From positions 1 through 5,197 of the forward strand of contig JAYTTN010000466.1 in assembly GCA_043745295.1 (NCBI GenBank): a stretch of DNA of 5,197 bases, in the 5' to 3' direction. The stretch's first letter is position 1. Each line of letters opens with the position of its first letter. The DNA is from JALHQU01 sp043745295 (lineage in GTDB: Bacteria > Planctomycetota > Planctomycetia > Gemmatales > Gemmataceae). The translations under genes and the position numbers were made by a program. The notes below the pieces were generated by a model. That model was not told the DNA's origin. It did no database searches and worked only from the letters and a program-made list of their open reading frames with translations. Shown one piece after another: positions 1 through 5,197 of this stretch.

Positions 1-226
1 CGGCCGTGTCCCTGGCCCGCCAGCACTTGAGGAACGCCTCCTGGGCGGCGTCCTGGGCGTCGTCCCGGTTGCCCAGCACGTACAGCAGCGTGGACACCAG
101 CTCGTCCCGCAGGGCGGTGAAGGCGGCCACGACGGGATGTTCCGACGGCCCGCCGCCCCCGGTGGGGAGCGGGACGGTCGCGTCCGGTGGTCGTCGGCCG
201 ATGGCAGCAGCCCCGCGATTGCCCAT
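1..226 (-). CDS. ECF-type RNA polymerase sigma-70 factor, N-terminal part (cut by window edge)
   Basis: The first 75 residues of a sigma factor are visible and the rest lies beyond position 1. Residues 1-33 are a low-complexity Gly/Pro/Arg-rich extension. From about residue 34 sigma-70 region 2 begins: FTALRDELVSTLLYVLGN, then DDAQDAAQEAFLKCW at 55-69, the classic region 2.2 surface (pattern DAeDlvQEtFlrlW) that binds the beta' clamp of core polymerase. The ATG at 226 is preceded by GGTGA (plus positions 234-238) at 7-nt spacing, a good Shine-Dalgarno. Such factors redirect polymerase to a small regulon, but no anti-sigma gene or cognate promoter is visible here. Planctomycetes carry many such factors, so the target cannot be guessed. 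The family call is firm; the subgroup is unknown because regions 3 and 4 are not in the window. Confidence 0.87.
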   Translation of the reverse strand, partial: MGNRGAAAIGRRPPDATVPLPTGGGGPSEHPVVAAFTALRDELVSTLLYVLGNRDDAQDAAQEAFLKCWRARDTA

Positions 227-424
227 AGTCCTCTCACCGTATCCGACGACGGACGCGCGGCGGCGGATTGGAAAAACCCGCGCGCCCGTGACGTAGGGGA
301 AATGCTACGCCCCGGCCGGGGGAGCGAGCAAGGGAAATGGCCGGGTCGTTACGGGGGCGAAAAGCGAATCGTCGCCGCGAGCTGGCGAGCGGTTTCGATT
401 TCGAGAAACCCGTCGGGAATTGTG

Positions 425-452
425 TTGTGTCTGCCTGTCGGTACGGTACAAT
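425..452 (+). promoter_or_regulatory. Possible sigma-70-like promoter
   Basis: TTGTGT at 425-430 (3 of 6 matches to TTGACA) is followed after 16 nt by TACAAT at 447-452 (5 of 6 matches to TATAAT), in a locally AT-richer patch of otherwise very GC-rich DNA. It points toward the short ORF at 524-619. The -10 match is good and the -35 match poor; such boxes occur by chance, so this is tentative. Confidence 0.25.
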
Positions 453-453
453 A

Positions 454-463
454 TCACCGGTGA
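454..463. repeat. 10-bp perfect palindrome, possible operator
   Basis: TCACCGGTGA is its own reverse complement and begins two bases after the TACAAT box, where a repressor would occlude the start of transcription. The same bases would lie far upstream (about 230 bp) of the divergently placed sigma-factor gene. A 10-bp palindrome can arise by chance. Confidence 0.2.
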
Positions 464-523
464 CTGATAGGTTGTCGGCCTTGTCGAATCACCCACACTT
501 TGCCGACGGTGAGGAACACATCT

Positions 524-619
524 ATGAGTTCCGCTCACGCTTTCTCCTCCGAACCGGAGTCGCCGCCGGGCCACTTGCGGCTGCCCGCCCCACGGGTCGT
601 CCGGTTCGTTCGGGCCTGA
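524..619 (+). CDS. Possible 31-residue small protein or leader peptide
   Basis: An ATG at 524 is preceded by GAGGA (511-515) at 8-nt spacing, a proper Shine-Dalgarno, and the frame runs 31 codons to TGA at 617-619. The product begins MSSAHAFSSEPESPPG and ends in an Arg/Val-rich tail (RVVRFVRA). It has no membrane segment, cysteines or known motif. Promoter-like boxes lie about 70 bp upstream, and the next strong hairpin on this strand is at 813-844. The arrangement is gene-like but the ORF is short and composition alone gives no support. It could equally be a leader peptide, the remnant of a decayed gene, or chance. Confidence 0.2.
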   Translation: MSSAHAFSSEPESPPGHLRLPAPRVVRFVRA

Positions 620-812
620 CGGGTGCCATTCCGGCTCCCACCCGTTTCCGCCCGTTCGCCAACCCCGATCCGCACGCGGCAGCCACGAGTTCCGCAAGCG
701 AAACCCGCGCCGGCACTCACCACTCGGTCATCGAGCCGAGGTCACAAGTCGCACGACCTTCCCAACGTCGGTGCCGCGCGAAAGCCGGCGACCGTCCGAC
801 CGGGAAACACGA

Positions 813-844
813 GAAGCGGGGGCCACACGGTTGGCCCCCGCTTC
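813..844 (-). terminator. Intrinsic-type terminator hairpin after the TIR / exported-protein genes
   Basis: Two 13-nt arms pair perfectly (GAAGCGGGGGCCA at 813-825 with its reverse complement at 832-844) around a 6-nt loop. It lies 84 bp past the stop of the minus-strand gene ending at 929. On the minus strand the stem is followed by TCGTGTTTCCC, only a weak U-tract, which is common in GC-rich bacteria. Being symmetrical, it could also stop transcripts coming from the left on the plus strand. A second small hairpin (CGTTC-GTT-GAACG, 845-857) abuts it. Confidence 0.65.
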
Positions 845-928
845 CGTTCGTTGAACGCCAACCTCGCCCGCCGGCGGATGCCACGATTTTCGCTCGGCCA
901 CTTGGCCACCGAGGGCCGCCAGTCGGGA

Positions 929-1324
929 TCAGCGGGTGACGGTGACCGACTTGCTGGCGGTTCCGGCGGGGAGCGCGGCGACCTTCACGCCTTCCTTGTA
1001 GTTCGCCGCGTCCTTTGCGAGAACCGCCACCACGACGATTTTGAAGCCCGTGCCCGGCTTGGTGTCCTCGTCGCCGAAATGCGCGTTGCACTTGAACTTC
1101 GCGCCGTCCACGGTGCATTTCGCTTGCGCGTACCACTCGCCGCCGTTCAGCGGCTTGCAGAAGACGATCGGCACCGACCCGTCGACCGTCCAGATGCCCT
1201 TGACCTCATCGACCTTGGCGACGACCTCTTTCGCCGCCGGCCCTTGGATGATGACTTGGCTGTCGTCGGAGCGGGCGAACCCGGCCACGCCGGACACCAG
1301 GGAGAGAGTGAGCACGAATCGCAT
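929..1324 (-). CDS. Small exported protein of unknown function, encoded with the TIR protein
   Basis: A 131-residue product whose first 17 residues form a short signal peptide: MR, then a hydrophobic stretch (FVLTLSLVSGVAGFA) and a plausible cleavage after GFA-17. The mature part is about 114 residues, probably all beta. It shows an early VIIQGPA, then SVPIVFCKPLNGGEWYAQ, then a central HFGDEDTKPGTGFKIVVVAV block, and ends VTVTR. The FGD-x-x-T-x-x-GT-x-F-x-VVV pattern resembles short exported modules I associate with planctomycetes, but I know no function for it. Three cysteines (C56, C70, C79) leave at least one unpaired. The ATG at 1324 is chosen because CCAAGG (plus 1333-1338) sits 8 nt upstream and the signal peptide starts there. 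A GTG at 1363 overlapping the TIR stop (TAGTG) would add 13 residues and bury the signal sequence. It starts 38 bp after the TIR gene and is probably cotranscribed with it. Confidence 0.8.
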   Translation of the reverse strand: MRFVLTLSLVSGVAGFARSDDSQVIIQGPAAKEVVAKVDEVKGIWTVDGSVPIVFCKPLNGGEWYAQAKCTVDGAKFKCNAHFGDEDTKPGTGFKIVVVAVLAKDAANYKEGVKVAALPAGTASKSVTVTR

Positions 1325-1362
1325 GGTAGAAACCTTGGAAGGGGGAAACGGGGAACACGCCA

Positions 1363-2613
1363 CTACTCAAGGACCCACACGGTATGGGCCGCGGAGCGCA
1401 CACCAGGGGACATGAAGCCGTCGATCCTTTTCGCCGAGACCTGGCCGCACACCTTGACCTTGACCCCGTCGATCTGCATACCGACCGGCTTGCTCAGAAT
1501 GTCACCGAGTGTGGAAAGATCACTGTGGGGGTGCAGCAGCAAGCACGCTCCCTCGAATTCCCCTTGCGGATCCCAGTTGCGGAACTCAAGTGCGCTGCTT
1601 TCCCCAAACTTTCGCGCGTCTTGGAGGTACCAATCGCCGGACGGCAGGTCCGCCCTTCGGGAGAGGAGGACAAGGAAACCCTGGCCCGTTACCGCGCCCA
1701 CCGCTTCGCTGACGGGGTACGAGGGCGGATTCTTCGAGCGGGCTTTCGGCAGCCTGTCCGGCAGCGCGACGCTGAACCCGCCGACGGACACCACGCACTT
1801 GCGCGGCACGAACTCGGTGAACCCACCGGCCGCCGCCCCGACGGAGTGATTCGGCTGCGGTCGCGGAGCCGTCTCTGGATTCGGACCGCGGTCACCCGGC
1901 GTTGCAGAGTCTAGGACAGAGGGAGGCGTGGCCGCCTCGGTTGGCGTCACCGACCCGATGAACGGGTTCTCGGCGGGAATCTTCCCCGGCTCGCGGGACG
2001 CGAGGCCGACGCCGATCCCGCCGGCGGCGAGAACGAGCAGGGCGGCCGCCCACGGGAACAGCGCCCGCGGGGGCGGGGGCGAGAGCGCATTGAGCAATTG
2101 ATCAACCGAGGCGCGAAAGAACGGTTCGTCCAGGATTCGGATCGCGTGGCTACTAGAGAGTGCCTCAACGGACTCGGGCCAGTCATCGGCCGATGGCATG
2201 TCCGCGCCGTGAACCAGCACTGGGATGAGCCGCCGGCCGAGCCGTTTCGCCGCCTCGATCTCCTGGCGGACGAAGTCGTTCGGGTCGTCGAGGCGGCGAC
2301 CGCCCCTCGTGCTCGGGACCGACGCCCAATCCTTGTCCATGAGGACGAGAAGGGCGGTGCATCGCGCGATCTCCTCGCGCAGGCGGCACGGGAAGTCCTC
2401 GCCGGCGACCAGGCTTACTGTGTCGAGGAACACCGCAGCCGACCCGAACCGTCGTTCGATCTGCTCTCGCAATCGCCCGCTGATGTCCGTACACGTATCG
2501 TGCCGGTAGGAGAGAAACGCGCGGACCACGACGCGCCTGCCGCGCAGCGAAGCATAGACAGCCGCCGCCAACGCTACCACTGCTACCACTACGGGGATCG
2601 ACCAGTCGATCAT
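1363..2613 (-). CDS. Membrane-anchored TIR-domain protein with an extracytoplasmic C-terminal domain
   Basis: Residues are numbered from the GTG at 2634; the preferred ATG at 2613 is residue 8. Segment 12-30 is a membrane helix followed by RGRR. The TIR domain spans about 38-185: FLSYRHD (40-46) in the first strand, VFLDTVSLVAGEDF (68-81) as the BB-loop region, LLVLMDKDW (95-103), and DFVRQEIEAA (120-129), where E125 aligns with the catalytic Glu of SARM1-type TIR NADases (SARM1 motif DWVHKEIVTA). It could therefore cleave NAD+ or act as a scaffold; the sequence does not decide. A second helix at about 192-212 follows, then a Pro/Thr-rich linker (215-268) and a 150-residue C-terminal domain (275-423) that I do not recognise, with C280, C364 and C396. 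Arg-rich flanks place the TIR in the cytoplasm and the C-terminal domain outside. AGAGGG lies 6 nt before the ATG at 2613. The exported-protein gene follows after 38 bp. Confidence 0.87.
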   Translation of the reverse strand: MIDWSIPVVVAVVALAAAVYASLRGRRVVVRAFLSYRHDTCTDISGRLREQIERRFGSAAVFLDTVSLVAGEDFPCRLREEIARCTALLVLMDKDWASVPSTRGGRRLDDPNDFVRQEIEAAKRLGRRLIPVLVHGADMPSADDWPESVEALSSSHAIRILDEPFFRASVDQLLNALSPPPPRALFPWAAALLVLAAGGIGVGLASREPGKIPAENPFIGSVTPTEAATPPSVLDSATPGDRGPNPETAPRPQPNHSVGAAAGGFTEFVPRKCVVSVGGFSVALPDRLPKARSKNPPSYPVSEAVGAVTGQGFLVLLSRRADLPSGDWYLQDARKFGESSALEFRNWDPQGEFEGACLLLHPHSDLSTLGDILSKPVGMQIDGVKVKVCGQVSAKRIDGFMSPGVRSAAHTVWVLE

Positions 2614-2619
2614 GGCACG

Positions 2620-2625
2620 CCCTCT
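2620..2625 (-). promoter_or_regulatory. Ribosome binding site that favours the ATG start of the TIR gene
   Basis: On the minus strand AGAGGG lies 6 nt before the ATG at 2613. The competing in-frame GTG at 2634 has only AGGA at 4-nt spacing. Both starts leave the first membrane helix intact, and the longer form adds seven residues (MSLRGRA) with two extra positive charges at the N-terminus, which would oppose an N-out topology. Confidence 0.5.
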
Positions 2626-2742
2626 GAGACTCACCTCATCCTACAGGCAGCCGCCGCTTGAATGACGGCCCCGATCTCTGCGATCCTCACTCCGCCGCGG
2701 CCTTCAGGTCGGCGGCGGTGCGCGGCACGACACGGGCCGGCG

Positions 2743-3858
2743 TCAGCGCGCGGGGAGGGTGAACCGGAACGTCGTGCCGACGCCGACTTCGCTCGCCACG
2801 GTCGCCGTCCCGCCGTGCGCCTCGACGAACATCTTGACGATGGCGAGGCCGAGGCCCAGCCCGCCCGGCTTGCCGGGGTCCGTCTGGTGCTTGTCGAAGA
2901 CCGTCCGCCGACGGCTCTCCGGGATGCCCGCGCCGTTGTCGCGGACGAAGCACTCGGCCCCGCCGCCGGCCGCCGCCGCCGCGCCGATGACCACCTCCCC
3001 GCGGGGGGTGTACGAGATCGCGTTGGCGATCAGGTTCTGGAACACCCGCCGCATCAACTGGGCGTCGGCGTAGACGGTAAAGTCCTCCGGGACGGCGTTC
3101 GTCAGCCTCGTGGAGTCCGTCCCGGCGACCGGGCGGAGGTCGTGGATGAGGGCTTCCACCACCGGCCACAGGTCGAAATCCCGCCGCTCCAGCGCGACGC
3201 CGACCTCCGACTCCAAGTTCGTGCTCTCCTCGATCACCTTGCCGACCAAGTCCTGGAGGTGCTGCACGTTCCGGTGCAGAACCTTCAGCATCTGTGCGGC
3301 CTGCGGCGATTCGTACCGGTCCTTGGCCAGGAGCATTTCGATCACCCGCGACGACAGCGCGATGGCGTTCAGCGGCGTCCGCAGGTCGTGGGCGACGAAC
3401 GCCAGGTACTCCGCTCGGCGGCGCTGCACCTCGATCGCCTGTCGGGTGACGAACGACCGCACGGCCGCGCCGATCGCCCCGTCCAGCACCCGGTTGAGGA
3501 CGTGGAACGGCTTCCCCCGCATGTCCAACCCGTTCCGCTCGGCCAGGTCGTGGATGCACCCGCGCAGGATGTTGTACTCGGCGACGACTTCCTCCACGTC
3601 GAACCCGTCCTCGACCCGCTGCACGCCGTGCGCGTGCGGCGTGCCCTCGCTCACCACCTTCGCGATCGTCTCGTCGGTCCCGGCCCGGAGTGCGGCCGAC
3701 AGCTCCGCCAGGAGGACCGGGATGTGGTCGTTGAGCGTCGGCGTGTCGAGGTCGCGCGCGGCGGGCAGTTCCCGCACCGCCGCCCGCCACCGGGCGAGTA
3801 CGTCCTCCCGCCCCGCGTCGATCAGCCGCGCCAGTTCGTTGAGAATGTCGATGGCCAC
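2743..3858 (-). CDS. Soluble sensor histidine kinase with RsbRD-type N-terminal domain
   Basis: A 371-residue protein. Residues 8-140 are helical and match the RsbRD_N style (W24, then HGVQR at 77-81, VVAEYNILR at 91-99), a sensory fold found at the N-terminus of stressosome co-antagonists and some kinases. A HisKA helix pair follows with FVAHDLRTPLNAI (154-166), H157 being the phospho-acceptor. The HATPase_c domain has its N box at NLIANAISYT (275-284), G1 at DNGAGIP (307-313), F321 and G2 at GGLGLGLAI (332-340), so every ATP-binding motif is intact and the enzyme should be active. It has no membrane segment, HAMP, PAS or receiver domain, so it probably senses a cytoplasmic signal. No response regulator is in the window: it is an orphan here. 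The GTG start at 3858 is supported by GAAGGTGA (plus 3865-3872) with 6-nt spacing. The natural end is the usual GTTFRFTLP strand. Confidence 0.92.
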   Translation of the reverse strand: MAIDILNELARLIDAGREDVLARWRAAVRELPAARDLDTPTLNDHIPVLLAELSAALRAGTDETIAKVVSEGTPHAHGVQRVEDGFDVEEVVAEYNILRGCIHDLAERNGLDMRGKPFHVLNRVLDGAIGAAVRSFVTRQAIEVQRRRAEYLAFVAHDLRTPLNAIALSSRVIEMLLAKDRYESPQAAQMLKVLHRNVQHLQDLVGKVIEESTNLESEVGVALERRDFDLWPVVEALIHDLRPVAGTDSTRLTNAVPEDFTVYADAQLMRRVFQNLIANAISYTPRGEVVIGAAAAAGGGAECFVRDNGAGIPESRRRTVFDKHQTDPGKPGGLGLGLAIVKMFVEAHGGTATVASEVGVGTTFRFTLPAR

Positions 3859-3994
3859 TCCTGTTCACCTTCTGGGGACCGGCCGCCGCCCGAAACGGGC
3901 CGCGCCGGGGTCGCGCGGGACGGCGGCGCGACTAACAGAGTATTCGTGCCGCGGAGCACGCATTTTGAGAAAACGCCGGAAAGCGCCGGAGGTT

Positions 3995-5011
3995 CTACCC
4001 CGCGGCGTCCTTCAGGTCGTGGGCGGCGCGCTCGGGCAGGACGGTGTTGATGAACACCCCGGTGCTCCACTCGAACCCGGCCGGCCGGGCGGTGCGCGGC
4101 ACGATCTCCAGGTGCCAGTGGTAGCCGGCGGTCGGGTCGGCGCGGAGCGGGGCGGTGTGCAGGTAGTAGTTGTACGCCGGCACGTCGGCCACCGCGTCCA
4201 GTGCCCGCAACACCCGCTTCAGCAGCAGCACCAGTTCCAGCGCCTCGGCGTCGGCGATCGTCTCGAAGTGGCTGGCGTGCGCCTTCGGCAGCACCCACAT
4301 CTCGTAGGCGAACCGCGGGGCGAACGGGCAGACCACGATGAAGTGCGCCGACTCGGCGACGAACCGCGGCACGCCGAACCGGTCGCCCCGGAGTTGGTCG
4401 CAGAAGACGCACTTGTGCCGCTTCTGGAAGTACGCCTCGGCCCCGGCCAGCTCGTCGCGGACGTTGTTCGGGATGAACGGCGTGGCGATGAGCTGCGAGT
4501 GCGTGTGCGCCATCGACGCGCCGGCCTCGGCCCCGACGTTCTTGAACACCGACACGTAGTCCATCCGCTCGTCGGCGGCGAACGTGCGGATCCGCTGCCG
4601 GTACGCCAGCAGCACCTGGTGGAACACGTCGTCGGTCAACTCGGTCGGGTCGGTGAAGTGGTCCGGCCCCTCGATCACCAGTTCGTGGACGCCGAAGCCG
4701 GGGAGTTGGTTCAACTGCAACCGCAGGGTCAGGCCACGGGTGTCCGGGGCGATGGCCCGCACCGCCGGGAACTTGTTCGGGCAGACCAGCACCTGCCACG
4801 GGCCAGCCGGGGGGAAGGTGTACGACGGCGGCGGCGTGTCCTGGGTCGGGCCGGGGCAGAACGGGCACACGTCGCGGACGACGTTCTGCCGGGCCTGCGG
4901 CTTCGCCTGGCCGAGCGGCCGGCGGGCGCGTTCGGGCGCGAAGATGACCCACCGGCCGGAGATGATGTCCTGCCGGAACTCGGACTGCTCGTCGATGTGT
5001 TGTGGTGTCAT
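3995..5011 (-). CDS. galT: Galactose-1-phosphate uridylyltransferase family protein (HIT superfamily)
   Basis: A 338-residue enzyme, close to the usual size of the family, which exchanges UMP between UDP-glucose and galactose 1-phosphate in the cytoplasmic Leloir pathway. Start typical of the family: FRQDIISGRWVIFAPERARRP (12-32). Metal ligands expected from E. coli GalT are present: CPFC (C49, C52), H118 in EGPDH, and H169. MAHTHSQL holds the nucleophile, H171 by alignment with the HPHCQ motif. The second half has CVFC (C201, C204), YNYYLHTAPLR (H285) and YHWHLEIVPR (H298, H300). The ATG at 5011 matches where the family begins; a GTG at 5071 would add 20 unrelated residues. Upstream Shine-Dalgarno is weak. 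Relatives in this branch can be ADP-glucose phosphorylases, so the nucleotide and sugar are not certain, and no galK, galE or galM lies beside it to settle the pathway. Confidence 0.9.
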   Translation of the reverse strand: MTPQHIDEQSEFRQDIISGRWVIFAPERARRPLGQAKPQARQNVVRDVCPFCPGPTQDTPPPSYTFPPAGPWQVLVCPNKFPAVRAIAPDTRGLTLRLQLNQLPGFGVHELVIEGPDHFTDPTELTDDVFHQVLLAYRQRIRTFAADERMDYVSVFKNVGAEAGASMAHTHSQLIATPFIPNNVRDELAGAEAYFQKRHKCVFCDQLRGDRFGVPRFVAESAHFIVVCPFAPRFAYEMWVLPKAHASHFETIADAEALELVLLLKRVLRALDAVADVPAYNYYLHTAPLRADPTAGYHWHLEIVPRTARPAGFEWSTGVFINTVLPERAAHDLKDAAG

Positions 5012-5134
5012 GCCGGTATTCGACCACACCGCCGCCCCGCCCGCAAGCGGCGACTCCGGCGAACCGGCCACGCCTGTCGGGGATCGGGAGTCGGAAGACC
5101 CCCCGTTCCGGAGAGGGTGTCGTTGTCCGGCGAG

Positions 5135-5197
5135 CCGCGACCGCCAGGGAGTGGCCTCTTGGTCTCGTTGGATGAGGCCACTCCCTGGCGGTCGCGG
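5135..5197. repeat. Perfect 24-bp inverted repeat, cut by the window edge
   Basis: Bases 5135-5158 (beginning CCGCGACCGCCAGGGAGTGG) are the exact reverse complement of 5174-5197, around a 15-nt loop (5159-5173). The second arm ends on the last base of the window, so the repeat may continue. It lies 124 bp upstream of the galT-type start. No run of T follows on the minus strand (CTCGCCGGAC), so it is not a textbook intrinsic terminator for a gene arriving from the right. It may be a dispersed palindromic element, a miniature transposable element, an IS end, or a hairpin terminator without U-tract. It does not recur elsewhere in the window. Confidence 0.7.

Larger units (their letters stand above)
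227..812. other. Long stretch without a confident gene
   Basis: About 590 bp between the ECF sigma start and the terminator of the exported-protein gene. Its left part must hold the sigma-factor promoter, but I cannot point to convincing -35/-10 boxes. A 5-bp inverted repeat, CGTAG (292-296) and CTACG (305-309), lies about 70 bp upstream of the sigma start and could be a protein site. The segment 400-530 is noticeably less GC-rich than its surroundings and holds plus-strand promoter-like boxes, a 10-bp palindrome and a short ORF (listed separately). The open frames that cross the region give Arg/Pro-rich, domain-free products and are not credible genes. From 620 to 780 I see no feature. Confidence 0.6.

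Noticed and set aside
1325..1363. GTG start for the exported protein overlapping the TIR stop (TAGTG), suggesting translational coupling
   Set aside because: It would put 13 mostly polar residues before the signal peptide; the internal ATG at 1324 has its own ribosome site.
623..1849. A 408-codon open frame on the plus strand across the exported-protein gene and part of the TIR gene
   Set aside because: Low-complexity product without motifs, and opposite to two genes with clear signal peptide, membrane and TIR features.
1363..2634. Calling the TIR protein a Thoeris or other named defence system
   Set aside because: No SIR2 or STALD-type partner, no argonaute, STING or CBASS gene is present; a TIR domain alone does not show a defence role.
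2687..3868. Whether the kinase continues by frameshift into the alternate minus frame that ends at 2687
   Set aside because: The kinase frame ends naturally after GTTFRFTLPAR, the normal last strand of the ATPase domain, so no frameshift is needed.
3859..3994. Terminator or promoter between the galT-type and kinase genes
   Set aside because: Only a 5-bp stem (CGTGC/GCACG) and a short AT-richer patch are visible; neither boxes nor a stable hairpin are convincing.
2662..4050. A 462-codon open frame on the plus strand across the kinase gene
   Set aside because: It is the antisense shadow of a gene with intact kinase motifs; its product is Arg/Pro/Asp-rich with no domain, as expected from GC-rich codon bias.
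3822..5027. A 401-codon minus-strand frame overlapping the galT-type gene
   Set aside because: It is another frame of the same strand; the product is Arg/Pro-rich, whereas the true frame shows all metal and catalytic residues.
1..5197. CRISPR arrays, tRNA and rRNA genes
   Set aside because: No regularly spaced repeats, and no cloverleaf or rRNA-like sequence was seen on either strand.

Overview
The window (about 5.2 kb, very GC-rich) looks like chromosomal DNA of a planctomycete, most likely Gemmata-like (Gemmataceae). This is an inference from the base composition, an ECF sigma factor with a disordered N-terminal extension, a membrane-tethered TIR protein and the style of the small exported protein. 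No rRNA or marker gene is present to prove it. All four complete, well-supported genes and the partial one at the left edge are on the minus strand, so transcription runs from high to low coordinates.

Layout in transcription order. From 5197 to 5012 is a leader region with a perfect 24-bp inverted repeat cut by the window edge. galT-like nucleotidyltransferase (5011-3995) comes first. After 136 bp follows a soluble orphan histidine kinase with an RsbRD-type sensory N-terminus (3858-2743). After another 129 bp comes a TIR-domain membrane protein with an outward-facing, unrecognised C-terminal domain (2613-1363). Only 38 bp further on is a small exported protein (1324-929), followed by a strong hairpin terminator (844-813). 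A 700-bp stretch without a confident gene holds a possible short plus-strand transcription unit (promoter-like boxes near 425-452 and a 31-codon ORF at 524-619). At the left edge is the start of an ECF sigma-70 factor (226 to beyond position 1).

How the genes may work together. The TIR gene and the small exported protein form the tightest unit and share one terminator. They are the best candidate for an undescribed system: a cytoplasmic TIR with the expected catalytic glutamate (E125 of the long form), anchored by two membrane segments, with a sensor-like domain outside the membrane and an exported partner encoded next to it. The histidine kinase and the galT homologue point the same way but have larger gaps and no obvious functional link. 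A short repeat shared by the galT 3' end and the region just after the kinase gene hints that the kinase segment may have been inserted or duplicated there.
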